Assembly (NCBI RefSeq): GCF_030817535.1
Contig: NZ_JAUSZL010000002.1
Location: forward strand, 2,418,001-2,482,000
DNA length: 64,000 bases
Source: Streptomyces sp. V3I8
GTDB taxonomy: Bacteria; Actinomycetota; Actinomycetes; Streptomycetales; Streptomycetaceae
Direction of reading: 5' to 3'
This document shows positions 37,831-47,186 of this stretch, piece by piece (positions within the stretch are counted from its first letter, which is position 1; each line of letters starts with the position of its first letter). Below the pieces are notes generated by a model. It saw only the letters and a list, made by a program, of their open reading frames with translations. It did no database searches and was not told where the DNA came from. A program made the translations under genes and the position numbers.

Positions 37831-39579
37831 TCAGGTGTCCCCCTTCGGCGTCCCGGATTGTCCGGCGCTCCGACGGGACCGGGCCGCACCGCCTGCACGG
37901 TCACCACCCCGGTTCGGTCCTTCCGTTGCGAGGGCGCCGGAAGCGGCAGGCGCGGAGCGGGGTCGGCGCGTGTCCCCGGCGCCGTCCGACCGGGAGCCGG
38001 GGCGGTCGGCAGCGCTCTCCGTGGCCCGCGTCCTGCGCCGGCGGCGGGAAGGGGGCCGGGACGACTTCACCGGAGCGGGGCCGGAGGTCCCGTCGGCGCC
38101 GACGGGTGACGGCGACGGCGACGGCGACGGCGACGAAGCATTCGTGTCCGTGTCCATGTCCGCGCCTGGGTCCGTGCCTGGGTCCGTGGCCTCGTCGATG
38201 TGGTTCGTGACGTGGTCCGTTCGTCCACCGCGGAGGCAGCGGCGAATCGACTCCGGGTCCAGGCCCTCGTTGCACGCCTGGTGGAGGAGGCGGGCGAAGA
38301 GGTACGCGGAATCCGCTCCGAGCGCCATGGCCAGGGCTTCGCGGGCTTCCAGTTCGTCACCGCAGGACCAGGCGACCCACCCGGCGAGCGTGAGCGGAGC
38401 CGCGGCGTGCTCGCCGTACGATCCGACGCAGCGGCGGGCCAGAGCTCGCCAGAGACGCAGGGCCGGTCCGGCCTCGTCGCCCTCCATCCACTGCGCCGCC
38501 CGGTCCCGTGTCGTGCGGTCCTGCAAGCCGAGGATCAGCATGGCCGCCTCGTCGTGCCGCAGCAGTTCGTCGTCCCGGAGATCCGCCGGAGGGATGCCGG
38601 AGCCACGGGCCACAGGGGTGGCGTCCGCGAACCGGCGCATGACCTGGCCGGCCAGCTCCAGGGTCTGGGCCGCCACACCGGCGCGGCTCTCGTCGTCCAG
38701 GATGCGGGGAATCAGCGCCGCGCTCATCGCGTCCAGGGCGGACTCCTGTTCCGGCGCGGCCTTTGTCTGCCACGGGGTGAGCCTCGCCCGCAGTTCTCGC
38801 AGGGTTCCCCGGATCTGCAGACCGGCGTAGGTGGCGGCCGCGGCCAGCACCGAGGTACCGGGGAGCCCCATGGCTGTACCGTCCGACGGGCAGCAGTGCT
38901 CGCTCGGGCAGCAGTACGACCAGAAACGGCCGTCCGAAATGCACAGGGCCTCGATCACCGGGACGTCGAGCGCCCCGCAGGCGGTGCGGAGCAGTTGCGC
39001 GAGCGGGCGCAGACGCTCCATGACCGCGCGGCCCGATTCCCCCTCCCCCGGGTCCTGGCAGAGGAAGGCGACCATGCTCTCGGGCAGGGCGCCCCTTCGT
39101 TCGCTGCCCTTCACGAGGCCGTGCGTCAGCTGATGCGCCGCGGAGGGCCAGTCGTCCCCGTTGCCTGGAATGCCGAGCCGGGCCCGTCCGCCGAACCGGC
39201 CGCGCCCGTCCCTGTCGTGGAGGGCGACGAGCACGATGCTGTCCTCGGGCCGGTACCCGAGCAGATACGGCAGGGCGTCGGCCAGTTCGGCCGGGGTGCG
39301 GAGGGTGACCTGACGCTCGGGGCCCGGGGCGTCGACCGCGCCATGTACCCGGCCGACGGGGACAGCGTCGTCATAGTCCCTCTTCCGCCTGCCGCGGCCC
39401 GCACCCGGTCCGCCTCGTCCCGCGCCGAATCCGGCATGATCCGCGCTCGGTCCGGCATGGCCCGGTCCGTCCGTCGCGGGCCGCTTCCCCTCCCTTTCCC
39501 TGTCCCGCGCGGCCATTTCGTCGCATCCGCCGGTGTCACCGTCGCCGAGGTTCCCGGCCGGTTCGATGTGGTTCGTCAT
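37831..39579 (-). CDS. DUF4192 domain-containing protein
   Basis: A 582-aa protein of unknown function. The DUF4192 domain spans about residues 85-430, with the family pattern LRTPAELADALPYLLGYRPEDSIVLVALHD at the start, CCPSEHCCPSDGTAMGLPG in the middle (a Cys-rich feature) and WVAWSCGDELEAREALAMALGADSAYLFARLLHQA near the end. The first 80 residues and the last 120 are low-complexity and charged; the DNA there has a short (ggcgac)n run near 38110-38132, encoding a (SP)n run. It is divergent from recQ across a 133-bp spacer. DUF4192 proteins are common in actinobacteria and not characterised. ATG start at 39579. Confidence 0.85.
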   Translation of the reverse strand: MTNHIEPAGNLGDGDTGGCDEMAARDREREGKRPATDGPGHAGPSADHAGFGAGRGGPGAGRGRRKRDYDDAVPVGRVHGAVDAPGPERQVTLRTPAELADALPYLLGYRPEDSIVLVALHDRDGRGRFGGRARLGIPGNGDDWPSAAHQLTHGLVKGSERRGALPESMVAFLCQDPGEGESGRAVMERLRPLAQLLRTACGALDVPVIEALCISDGRFWSYCCPSEHCCPSDGTAMGLPGTSVLAAAATYAGLQIRGTLRELRARLTPWQTKAAPEQESALDAMSAALIPRILDDESRAGVAAQTLELAGQVMRRFADATPVARGSGIPPADLRDDELLRHDEAAMLILGLQDRTTRDRAAQWMEGDEAGPALRLWRALARRCVGSYGEHAAAPLTLAGWVAWSCGDELEAREALAMALGADSAYLFARLLHQACNEGLDPESIRRCLRGGRTDHVTNHIDEATDPGTDPGADMDTDTNASSPSPSPSPSPVGADGTSGPAPVKSSRPPSRRRRRTRATESAADRPGSRSDGAGDTRRPRSAPAASGALATEGPNRGGDRAGGAARSRRSAGQSGTPKGDT

Positions 39580-39619
39580 GCCGTGACCATCCCGCGAATC
39601 CGGGAATCGCGCTCTGCCC

Positions 39620-39661
39620 TGTGGATAACCAGGGCCATGCTCACGTCAGGACTTGTCCACA
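39620..39661. promoter_or_regulatory. Two DnaA-box-like sequences between the DUF4192 gene and recQ
   Basis: TTATCCACA on the minus strand (39628-39620) is a perfect E. coli-type DnaA box, and TTGTCCACA on the plus strand (39653-39661) is the preferred Streptomyces form. They are in opposite orientation, 24 bp apart, in the promoter region of the recQ-like gene. Chance occurrence of each 9-mer in high-GC DNA is low, but a regulatory role is inference. Confidence 0.6.
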
Positions 39662-39712
39662 GTCGACAGGGCTCATTCGCGCGATGTCCGACCCATCGGG
39701 TTGCATGGGGCC

Positions 39713-41875
39713 ATGAGCAACGAAGAGCTGCATGCCGCGGCCGACACCGTCCTCGCCCGCCTCGTCGGCGCGCCGGGAGGCGACGCCCGGCTGCGCGGGG
39801 ACCAGTGGCGCGCCATCGAGGCCCTGGTGGCCGACAAGCGCAGGGCCCTGGTGGTGCAGCGCACCGGCTGGGGCAAGTCCGCCGTGTACTTCGTCGCGAC
39901 CGCGCTGCTGCGGGAGCGTGGGGCAGGCCCCACCGTCATCGTCTCCCCGCTCCTGGCGCTCATGCGCAACCAGGTCGAGGCGGCGGCACGCGCCGGCATC
40001 AGAGCGCGGACCATCAACTCGTCCAACACGGAGGAGTGGGACACGATCCAGGACGAGGTGGCCGCGGGTGAGGTCGACGTCCTCCTGGTGAGCCCCGAGC
40101 GGCTCAACAACCCGGACTTCAGGGACCAGGTGCTGCCCAAACTCGCCGCGGCGACCGGCCTCCTCGTGGTGGACGAGGCACACTGCATCTCCGACTGGGG
40201 CCACGACTTCCGGCCGGACTACCGCCGTCTGCGCACGATGCTGGCCGACCTCCCCCCGGGTGTCCCGGTCCTGGCGACCACCGCCACGGCCAACGCGCGC
40301 GTGACGGCCGACGTCGCCGAGCAACTGGGCACCGGCGGCAGCACGGACGCCCTGGTCCTGCGGGGCCCGCTGGACCGGGAGAGCCTGAGCCTCGGTGTGC
40401 TGAGGCTGCCGGACGCCGCCCACCGGATGGCCTGGCTCGCCGAGCACCTGGGTGAGCTGCCCGGCTCCGGGATCATCTACACGCTCACGGTGGCCGCCGC
40501 CGAGGAGGTCACCGCCTTCCTCCGGCAGTGCGGGCACACCGTGACCTCGTACACGGGGAAGACGGAGAACGCGGACCGTCAGCAGGCGGAGGAGGACCTG
40601 CTCGCCAACCGGGTCAAGGCCCTCGTGGCCACCTCGGCGCTGGGCATGGGCTTCGACAAGCCCGACCTCGGTTTCGTGGTGCACCTGGGCTCCCCGTCCT
40701 CACCCATCGCCTACTACCAGCAGGTGGGCCGCGCGGGCCGCGGAGTGGAACATGCCGAGGTGCTGCTCCTGCCCGGCAAGGAGGACCAGGCGATCTGGCA
40801 GTACTTCGCGTCGATCGCCTTTCCTCCGGAGGAGCAGGTCAGGCGCACCCTGGACGTGCTGGCCCAGGCGGGCCGTCCGCTGTCGCTGCCCGCGCTCGAA
40901 CCACTGGTGGAGCTGCGCCGGTCCCGGCTCGAGACGATGCTCAAGGTCCTGGACGTGGACGGCGCCGTGCAGCGCGTCAAGGGTGGCTGGGTCTCCACGG
41001 GCGCCCCGTGGGTGTACGACACCGAGCGCTACGCGTGGGTCGCCAAACAGCGCGCGGCCGAACAGCAGGCCATGCGCGACTATGTGGCGACGACCGACTG
41101 CCGGATGGAGTTCCTGCGCCGGCAGCTGGACGACGAGGGGGCCGTCCCGTGCGGCCGCTGCGACAACTGCACCGAGCCGCGGTTCTCCGACGGCGTGTCC
41201 TCCTCCGCACTGGACACGGCACGCGGGGAGCTCGACCGCGCGGGCGTCGAGGTGGAGCCCCGGAAGATGTGGCCGACGGGTCTGCCCGCCGTGGGCGTCG
41301 ACCTGAAGGGACGTATCCCGGTCGGCGAACAGGCCGCGACGGGGCGGGCACTGGGAAGGCTTTCGGACATCGGCTGGGGCAACCGGCTGCGGCCGATGCT
41401 CGGCCCCCAGGCGCCGGACGGACCCGTTCCGGACGATGTGGCGCAGGCCGTCGTCGGCGTGCTGACCGACTGGGCGAAGGGTCCGGGCGGCTGGGCCTCG
41501 GGCGGTTCCGACGCCCTGCCGAGGCCGGTCGGTGTCGTCACCATGGCATCGCAGCGCAGGCCGCACCTGGTCCGGTCACTGGGCGCGCGGATCGCCGAGG
41601 TCGGCCGATTGCCTCTGCTGGGCTCCCTCGCGTACGCACCGGGCGCCGACGCCTCGCAGGCCTCCAGAAGCAACAGCGCGCAGCGACTGAAGGCCCTGGA
41701 CGGCGCGCTGGTGGTGCCGCCCGCTCTGGCCCAGGCGCTCGCCGATGCCGAAGGACCCGTCCTGCTCGTGGACGACTCGACCGAGACCGGCTGGACGCTC
41801 GCGGTGGCCGCGCGCATGCTCCGGCGGGCCGGCGCAAGGGGGGTGTTGCCGCTGGTCCTCGCCATGCAAGGGTGA
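39713..41875 (+). CDS. RecQ-family DNA helicase fused to a phosphoribosyltransferase-like domain
   Basis: A 720-aa ATP-dependent 3'-5' DNA helicase. Motif I is [12 protein letters not shown], motif [20 protein letters not shown], the QxxGRxGR motif QQVGRAGRG, and the zinc-binding end of the core [10 protein letters not shown]...CGRCDNC (about residues 463-489). The last 150 residues do not look like a helicase: [36 protein letters not shown] resembles a phosphoribosyltransferase PRPP loop. Helicase-PRTase fusions exist in actinobacteria, to my knowledge, with unknown role. ATG start at 39713, supported by the translated context; a longer frame begins at 39653 inside the promoter. DnaA-box-like sites lie just upstream. 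Confidence 0.9.
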   Translation: MSNEELHAAADTVLARLVGAPGGDARLRGDQWRAIEALVADKRRALVVQRTGWGKSAVYFVATALLRERGAGPTVIVSPLLALMRNQVEAAARAGIRARTINSSNTEEWDTIQDEVAAGEVDVLLVSPERLNNPDFRDQVLPKLAAATGLLVVDEAHCISDWGHDFRPDYRRLRTMLADLPPGVPVLATTATANARVTADVAEQLGTGGSTDALVLRGPLDRESLSLGVLRLPDAAHRMAWLAEHLGELPGSGIIYTLTVAAAEEVTAFLRQCGHTVTSYTGKTENADRQQAEEDLLANRVKALVATSALGMGFDKPDLGFVVHLGSPSSPIAYYQQVGRAGRGVEHAEVLLLPGKEDQAIWQYFASIAFPPEEQVRRTLDVLAQAGRPLSLPALEPLVELRRSRLETMLKVLDVDGAVQRVKGGWVSTGAPWVYDTERYAWVAKQRAAEQQAMRDYVATTDCRMEFLRRQLDDEGAVPCGRCDNCTEPRFSDGVSSSALDTARGELDRAGVEVEPRKMWPTGLPAVGVDLKGRIPVGEQAATGRALGRLSDIGWGNRLRPMLGPQAPDGPVPDDVAQAVVGVLTDWAKGPGGWASGGSDALPRPVGVVTMASQRRPHLVRSLGARIAEVGRLPLLGSLAYAPGADASQASRSNSAQRLKALDGALVVPPALAQALADAEGPVLLVDDSTETGWTLAVAARMLRRAGARGVLPLVLAMQG

Positions 41876-42098
41876 TACTGGCGCGACGTGGGTAGATACC
41901 GGGCAGGGATATATGCGACGGATCGCCAAATAGCGGTTCGGTGGCCCCAATTGCTCGTTGCCGCAACCAAGTTCGACAGGAAGAATTGGTCTCGCGCCCC
42001 GCGTGGTCTTCCGAGACCCCCCGTTCGGGCTGTGCTGCGGCGCGCTCCCCCAGTCCGACCCCCGCCCGCAGCGCGGGCGCGTAGCCGAAGGGAGGACC

Positions 42099-42725
42099 GT
42101 GACCTTCGGATTCGCTCCGTCCTCGTCGGCGTCGATGTCGACGTCCGCCACTTCCGCCAACCCACTGGCCCGGATGCTCGAACCCGCCGAATGGGCCGCT
42201 GCGGGGATTCCACTCCTGAGCAATCCCCGGGAGGTCGTCAGCGGGCTGCACTCCCGGCATCGGCCCAGGCCCGGGACCGCGATCGTGGCGGTGCTGGGTC
42301 CCGACGAACGGCTGAACGCGAGCGCCTCCTTCATCCGGCGGCCAGCTCCGGCGGACGGCTGGATGTTCCGCAACGCGCTGCTCTCGCAGCTGCGCCGGAT
42401 CGTCCCGCACGATTTGCGGCGCCGCACGCCGGTGCGTACGGCCGTGCTGCTCTACTGCCGTGACGGCGACGCGCGTTGGACGGAGGAGGACGGGGCGTGG
42501 ATGTGGGGGCTGCGGGACGCCTGCACCCTGCACGGACTGCGCTGCGGGGCCTACATCACACTGACACGTGACGGCTGGCAGGTGCTCGGCGAAGGACGTG
42601 GGGGGCGGCGGCCCAATGCGGACTCGCCGCCGGAGTCGCTGGATGCGTCGGCGATGACCGAGGCGATACAGCCGCGTACCGGTGGCGTCGCTTCGGAGGT
42701 ACTGCGGCGCGCGGCCGCCCGCTGA
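42099..42725 (+). CDS. Conserved hypothetical protein
   Basis: A 208-aa protein I cannot assign. It is Ser/Ala-rich at the start, then has a compact region with WMFRNALLSQLRRIVPHDLRRRTPVRTAVLLYCRDGDARWTEEDGAWMWGLRDACTLHGLRCGAYITLTRDGWQVLGEG. It looks like a small mixed alpha/beta domain; no catalytic motif is recognisable. The GTG at 42099 was chosen for its strong AGGGAGG five nt upstream. It is separated from recQ by a 223-bp spacer with no gene. A pair of long hairpins follows it. Conservation in Streptomyces is assumed from this synteny block, not checked. Confidence 0.75.
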   Translation: MTFGFAPSSSASMSTSATSANPLARMLEPAEWAAAGIPLLSNPREVVSGLHSRHRPRPGTAIVAVLGPDERLNASASFIRRPAPADGWMFRNALLSQLRRIVPHDLRRRTPVRTAVLLYCRDGDARWTEEDGAWMWGLRDACTLHGLRCGAYITLTRDGWQVLGEGRGGRRPNADSPPESLDASAMTEAIQPRTGGVASEVLRRAAAR

Positions 42726-43031
42726 GCCGACGACCACCGCCGGCGCCGTCGGTGAAGCCGTCGGATGAGCCGTCGGGGAACAGGCACGGACGCGGATACG
42801 GGCTGTCGTTGCGGCCCGGTCCACCTCTGTGGCCCCGCGCTCTGTGCGTCCGCGCGGATCAGCGAGCGCCCTTCCTTCGCGGGGCCGCACACGGACCGGA
42901 ACCCGGCCGCGGGACCACGGCGGACCGGCGAGGGCACGACGTGCGGGACTGAGGACTCTACGGCCCCGTGCGCCTGCGTGCCTGCGCCTGGCTCCTGGGG
43001 CTCCTGGCTCCTGGCTCCTGGCTCCTGCGCA

Positions 43032-43091
43032 GCTGTGCCCGACTGCCGTGCGTCAGGAGAAATTGCCTGGCGCACGGCAGCCGGGCACAGC
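43032..43091. terminator. 26-bp near-perfect hairpin in the convergent gap
   Basis: Arms 43032-43057 and 43066-43091 pair over 26 bp with two mismatches around an 8-nt AT-rich loop (agaaattg). It lies in the 506-bp gap (42726-43231) between convergent genes. The stretch just before it (42990-43030) repeats ggctcctg several times. It could be a bidirectional terminator or a stable small RNA. Confidence 0.8.
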
Positions 43092-43175
43092 GCTCTCACG
43101 ATGACGGCCGACGCCGGCACGTTCCCGTACCGGCACACGTCGGACCGCCCTCCGTGCTTGTCGCACGCTCCGGTC

Positions 43176-43197
43176 AGGTGCCACCGCGGTGGCACCT
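43176..43197. terminator. Perfect 22-bp palindrome near the end of the minus-strand gene
   Basis: AGGTGCCACC-GC-GGTGGCACCT, 35 nt after the stop of the 43232-43861 gene (minus strand). Probably a terminator; an operator cannot be excluded. Confidence 0.65.
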
Positions 43198-43231
43198 GCG
43201 CGGCGTGAAGCCCCCGGAAGAGCGGGAGTCC

Positions 43232-43861
43232 TCAGACCGCCGCACTCAGCACCGAGTTGATCCGCTGCGGTTCCCCGCAGACGATCAGCAAGGTGCCCGC
43301 TCGGCCGCGGGCCAGCGGCAGGGCGGTGGCAGCGGTGGAGTCGGGTCCGCCGTTGACGGCGACCACCACCACGGGCCGGGACGCGGCACGACCGAGAGCG
43401 GAGGCGTCGGCGTAGAACACGTCGTCCCCCGCGTCGTGCTGGGCCCAGTACGCGGCCTCGCCGAAGGAGAGCTCGTGCGCGGCCCACGGGTGCGGTTCGC
43501 CGGTGGTGATCACCAGCACCTCACCGGGGGTCGTGCCCGAGTCGAGGAGTAGGTCGACCGCTTCCTCGGCGGCGTCCAGCGCACCCTCGGCCGAAGCCGG
43601 GATCACCTGGATCTGCGGAGTCGGGGCAGCGGCGGGGGCCGCCGGAGCGGCAGGCTCCGACTTGGCCACGGCCGTGTCGCGCGGCGTGCGTTGCACAGGC
43701 GGCATCGGCCGGACAGGACCCGGACGGCCTGGACGCGGCGGAGCCGCGGGACGGGGGCCGGGTACGGGACGGGGGGTCGGCGCGGTACGGCCGGTGGCCG
43801 GACTGACGCGGGGACCCTGGGCACTCTCGTGAATCTGAGGCTCCTCGGGAATGAGAGGCAT
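43232..43861 (-). CDS. Conserved hypothetical protein beside rnhB
   Basis: A 209-aa protein with no recognised domain. The first 95 residues are Pro/Ala/Arg-rich and look disordered. The C-terminal part has a compact alpha/beta pattern (EGALDAAEEAVDLLLDSGTTPGEVLVITTGEPHPWAAHELSFGEAAYWAQH, then RPVVVVAVNGG and GTLLIVCGEPQRINSVLSAAV), which resembles a P-loop-free nucleotide-binding-like fold, but that is a guess. The start at ATG 43861 is uncertain: there is no clear ribosome site, and an in-frame upstream start (43912, MCHPPTRVAPVFDKNQL) is also possible. It is 68 nt downstream of rnhB on the same strand. Confidence 0.7.
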   Translation of the reverse strand: MPLIPEEPQIHESAQGPRVSPATGRTAPTPRPVPGPRPAAPPRPGRPGPVRPMPPVQRTPRDTAVAKSEPAAPAAPAAAPTPQIQVIPASAEGALDAAEEAVDLLLDSGTTPGEVLVITTGEPHPWAAHELSFGEAAYWAQHDAGDDVFYADASALGRAASRPVVVVAVNGGPDSTAATALPLARGRAGTLLIVCGEPQRINSVLSAAV

Positions 43862-43929
43862 GAGCTGATTTTTATCAAACACCGGTGCGACACGCGTAGG
43901 CGGGTGGCACATGAGTGCGAACGGAATCG

Positions 43930-44631
43930 TCAGAAATCGAAGCCGAGTTGCCCCTCGATCTCCGGAACGCTTCCGTCCGCCCAACTGCGGACCTTCTTGA
44001 GGTGCCGCCACTGGGGCAACGCATCAAGATACGCCCACGACAGCCGGTGGTACGGGGTGGGGCCCCGCATCTCCAGCGCGGCCCTGTGCACCGGTGACGG
44101 GTACCCGGCGTTGGCCGCAAAACCGAAGTCTGCATGGTCGACACCCAGTTCGGCCATCATTTTGTCGCGCTGGACCTTGGCGATCACCGAGGCGGCCGCG
44201 ACGGCGACGCAGGACTGATCGCCCTTGATCACCGTACGGACCCGCCACGGGGTGCCCAGATAGTCGTGTTTTCCGTCGAGGATGACCGCGTCGGGACGCA
44301 CCGGCAGCGCTTCGAGGGCGCGACAGGCGGCCAGCCGCAGTGCGGCCGTCATCCCCAGTTGGTCGATCTCCTCCGGGGAAGCATGCCCCAGGGCGTGCGA
44401 CGTCACCCACTCGGCCAGTATCGGCGCGAGCGCTGTGCGCCTCTTGACGGTGAGGAGCTTGGAGTCGGTGAGGCCTTCGGGTGGGCGACGCAGGCCCGTG
44501 ACCGCCGCGCAGACGGTGACCGGGCCGGCCCAGGCCCCGCGCCCCACCTCGTCGACACCGGCAACGGTCTTCGCTCCGGTCGTGGCGCGCAGGGAGCGCT
44601 CGACGGCGTGGGTAGGTGCTTCGTACGGCAT
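43930..44631 (-). CDS. rnhB: Ribonuclease HII
   Basis: Cytoplasmic endonuclease of 233 aa that cleaves RNA in RNA-DNA hybrids and removes misincorporated ribonucleotides. The DEVGRG motif (Asp27, Glu28) is complete, and downstream catalytic positions are visible in [12 protein letters not shown] (Asp) and the [10 protein letters not shown] region (Asp). The ILDGK and [23 protein letters not shown] blocks are diagnostic of type 2 RNases H. The N-terminal extension is short and normal. ATG start at 44631. It probably forms an operon with the downstream hypothetical gene. The function fits the replication/repair theme of the wider region. Confidence 0.95.
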   Translation of the reverse strand: MPYEAPTHAVERSLRATTGAKTVAGVDEVGRGAWAGPVTVCAAVTGLRRPPEGLTDSKLLTVKRRTALAPILAEWVTSHALGHASPEEIDQLGMTAALRLAACRALEALPVRPDAVILDGKHDYLGTPWRVRTVIKGDQSCVAVAAASVIAKVQRDKMMAELGVDHADFGFAANAGYPSPVHRAALEMRGPTPYHRLSWAYLDALPQWRHLKKVRSWADGSVPEIEGQLGFDF

Positions 44632-44767
44632 GACGCGATCAGCCTACGCCGCCCGCAACCCCGTACGACACCCTGGTTCCCCGAAGCACCCCGAGGGCCT
44701 CCGCCCGAGCGCCCGGAAAGCCACGGCCACCGATCACAGCCACGGTCACGGCCCATCCGCAGCCGCA

Positions 44768-44822
44768 CCGGCCAGAGACCGGTCAGAGACCGGCCAGGGG
44801 CCGGTCAGGAGCCGGTCAGGAA
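44768..44822. repeat. Five 11-bp tandem repeats overlapping the 3' end of the TetR gene
   Basis: Units of the form ccggtcagaga/ccggccagggg run from 44768 to 44822 in five copies with 1-3 changes each. The last copies overlap the TetR gene's stop (44816). Confidence 0.75.
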
Positions 44823-45439
44823 CCTTCCGGCCGCAGCAGCGGGACCATGAACTGGTCGATCATCTCCTCGATGTCCCGCTCGCTCCATTCACTCGCGCAC
44901 ACCTTCGAGCGGTACATCATCATGGCCGGAATGGCGTCGAAGACGTAGGAGTTGGCCGCGTCCGACCGCACCTCTCCCCGGCGGATTCCCCGCTCGACGA
45001 TCTCACCGAGCAGACGGACGGTCGGCTCGATGACCCCCTTGAGGATCACTTCCTGGAAGCGTCCGGCCTGGGACGCGTCGCATTCGTGAATCACCGAGCG
45101 AAGGGCGAACCCGGGGCGCGAGAACATCGCCTTCCGGGCCCGTCGGCACAGTTCCAGCAGGTCGTCCCGCGCGCTTCCCAGGTCGGGCACGTTCTGCAGC
45201 GGGGGCAGTCCCGCCTGGAGCGCGTCCGCGACGAGGTCCTCCTTCGAGGGCCAGCGGCGGTAGACCGCCGCCTTGCCGGTCTGGGCGCCGGCCGCGACGC
45301 CCTCCATCGTGAGGCCGTTCCAGCCGACCGTACTGAGCTGTTCCAGTGCGGCGTCGAGGATCGCGCGTTCGAGTACGGCGCCGCGCCTGCGCGGGGCAGC
45401 CGCCTGAGCGGGGGCGGCCGTCCAACTCGAGCTAACCAT
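44816..45439 (-). CDS. TetR-family transcriptional repressor
   Basis: A 207-aa repressor. The N-terminal HTH (about residues 20-65) reads ILDAALEQLSTVGWNGLTMEGVAAGAQTGKAAVYRRWPSKEDLVADAL, a typical TetR DNA-binding block; the rest is an all-helical ligand domain. It is divergent from an MFS exporter gene. Two near-identical 20-bp palindromes (45546-45565 and 45595-45614) lie between the two genes and are almost certainly its operators, so it should repress the exporter and itself until a ligand, probably a transported drug or metabolite, binds. ATG start at 45439 with GGAG eight nt upstream. Confidence 0.93.
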   Translation of the reverse strand: MVSSSWTAAPAQAAAPRRRGAVLERAILDAALEQLSTVGWNGLTMEGVAAGAQTGKAAVYRRWPSKEDLVADALQAGLPPLQNVPDLGSARDDLLELCRRARKAMFSRPGFALRSVIHECDASQAGRFQEVILKGVIEPTVRLLGEIVERGIRRGEVRSDAANSYVFDAIPAMMMYRSKVCASEWSERDIEEMIDQFMVPLLRPEGS

Positions 45440-45545
45440 GGGCCTGTCTCCGTTTGAGCGGGTGAGTGGCACGCGCGTTCGCACGTACGTGCCGGACGGA
45501 CCGGGGTCCGTGGGCGGGCGGATGACAAAAAGCGGCAGCGACTTC

Positions 45546-45565
45546 AGTGAACGCTTGCGTTCACT
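45546..45565. promoter_or_regulatory. TetR operator 1
   Basis: Palindrome AGTGAACGCTTGCGTTCACT: nine-base arms AGTGAACGC/GCGTTCACT around TT. The same arms recur in operator 2, 49 bp away. Confidence 0.88.
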
Positions 45566-45594
45566 GTCGGGGACTCACTACCTTTTGACGCGGC

Positions 45595-45614
45595 AGTGAA
45601 CGCGAGCGTTCACT
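45595..45614. promoter_or_regulatory. TetR operator 2
   Basis: Palindrome AGTGAACGCGAGCGTTCACT: the same nine-base arms as operator 1 with GA in the centre, ending 25 nt before the exporter start codon. Confidence 0.88.
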
Positions 45615-45638
45615 AACGCACTCGTGGGGGGCTCGACA

Positions 45639-47186
45639 GTGACAACCTCTCCTTTGATGCAGGACCAGAAGCCGGGAGCGGCCCGCCGGGAGGGGCATCC
45701 CGGCATCGCACTCGCCGTCATCGCGGCCTGCCAACTCATGGTGGTACTCGACGCGACGATTGTGAACATCGCGCTCCCGCACATTCAAGGCGCCCTGAAG
45801 TTCTCCACCACGGATCTCACCTGGGTGGTCAGCGCCTACACACTCACCTTCGGCGGTCTGCTGCTGCTCGGTGGCCGGGCCGGCGACATCCTGGGCCGGC
45901 GCCGCGTCTTCACCACCGGCATCCTGCTCTTCACGGCCGCCTCGCTGCTCGGCGGCTTCGCCCAGGAGCCCTGGCAGCTGCTGGCGGCACGCGCCCTGCA
46001 GGGGGTGGGCGGCGCGATCGCCTCCCCCACCTCGCTGGCGCTGATCACCACGACGTTCCCGGAGGGGCCCGAGCGCAACAGGGCGTTCGGGGTCTTCGCC
46101 GCGGTCTCGGCCGGTGGCGGCGCGATCGGTCTGCTGGCGGGCGGCATGCTCACCGAGTGGCTCGACTGGCGCTGGGTGCTCTTCGTCAACGTACCCATCG
46201 GTCTGCTGATCGTCCTGGTCACGCCGCTCTACATCAGCGAGTCCGAGCGGCATCCGGGGCGCTTCGACATCGCCGGGGCGATGACCTCGACGCTCGGTAT
46301 GGCCTCGCTCGTCTACGGCTTCATCCGGGCCGCGGAGGAGGGCTGGCGGGACAGTCCGACCATCGCGTCCTTCGGAGCCGCGGTCGTCCTCCTGGTGGCG
46401 TTCGCGCTGATCGAGTCGCGGGCCGGGGAGCCGATCACCCCGCTGCGGATGTTCGCCGACCGCAACCGCTCGGGCACGTACGTGATCATGCTGAGCCTGG
46501 CCGCGGCGATGTTCGGCATGTTCTTCTTCATCGTCCTCTTCGTGCAGAACGTGCTGCAGTACACGCCGATCGAGGCCGGTCTGGCGTTCCTGCCCATCAC
46601 GGTCGCGATCGTCGCCGGCGCGGGCCTGTCGCAGCGGTTCCTGCCGGTGCTCGGCCCTAAGCCGTTCATGGTCGTCGGATCGTCCCTGGTGGCGCTCGGG
46701 CTCGGCTGGCTGACCTTCATCGATCCCGGCAGTTCGTACGTCAGCGGCGTGCTCGGTCCGATGCTGCTGTTCGGCTTCGGCATGGGGCTGAACTTCGTGA
46801 CGCTCACCCTGACCGCGGTCTCCGGAGTGGCCCCGCACGAGGCGGGCGCCGCGTCGGGCCTGCTCAACGCCATGCAGCAGGTCGGTGGATCGCTCGGCCT
46901 CTCCATCCTGACCACGGTGTTCGGCACGGCGAGCCGCGAGGAGGCGGAGAAGCAGGTGGCGGACTTCATGGCCACCGCCTCGGCCGAGCAGAAGGCGGAG
47001 TTCGCGAGGACGCACCAGCTGCCGGCGCCCTGGAGCCACGAAGTGCTCTCGCACGGCATCTCCACGGCCTTCATCCCGGCCGTGGGCATGGCCGTACTGG
47101 CCCTGCTCATCGCCACCCTGGTGGTCAGGGTCCGCAGGAGCGACCTGGAGGCCCTGTCGGGCACGGCGGGACCCGCGGCGGGCTAG
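45639..47186 (+). CDS. MFS transporter, DHA2 (EmrB/QacA) drug-export family
   Basis: Membrane exporter of 515 aa with about 14 helices, the DHA2 drug:H+ antiporter architecture. Motifs: QLMVVLDATIVNIALP in TM1, LLLGGRAGDILGRRRVF (motif A), the motif C-like GGGAIGLLAGGMLTEWLDWRWVLFVNVPIG, and SGLLNAMQQVGGSLGLSILTTVFG near the end. It exports toxic compounds, perhaps an antibiotic or a self-made metabolite. Divergent from its TetR repressor, with two operator palindromes upstream. GTG 45639 is preferred over the GTG at 45624 because a G-rich ribosome site lies seven nt upstream. Paired hairpins follow the stop. Confidence 0.93.
   Translation: MTTSPLMQDQKPGAARREGHPGIALAVIAACQLMVVLDATIVNIALPHIQGALKFSTTDLTWVVSAYTLTFGGLLLLGGRAGDILGRRRVFTTGILLFTAASLLGGFAQEPWQLLAARALQGVGGAIASPTSLALITTTFPEGPERNRAFGVFAAVSAGGGAIGLLAGGMLTEWLDWRWVLFVNVPIGLLIVLVTPLYISESERHPGRFDIAGAMTSTLGMASLVYGFIRAAEEGWRDSPTIASFGAAVVLLVAFALIESRAGEPITPLRMFADRNRSGTYVIMLSLAAAMFGMFFFIVLFVQNVLQYTPIEAGLAFLPITVAIVAGAGLSQRFLPVLGPKPFMVVGSSLVALGLGWLTFIDPGSSYVSGVLGPMLLFGFGMGLNFVTLTLTAVSGVAPHEAGAASGLLNAMQQVGGSLGLSILTTVFGTASREEAEKQVADFMATASAEQKAEFARTHQLPAPWSHEVLSHGISTAFIPAVGMAVLALLIATLVVRVRRSDLEALSGTAGPAAG

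Noticed and set aside
42551..43195. Minus-strand frame across the convergent gap after recQ
   Set aside because: It runs through two hairpins and repeats and overlaps the plus-strand gene; the translation looks random.
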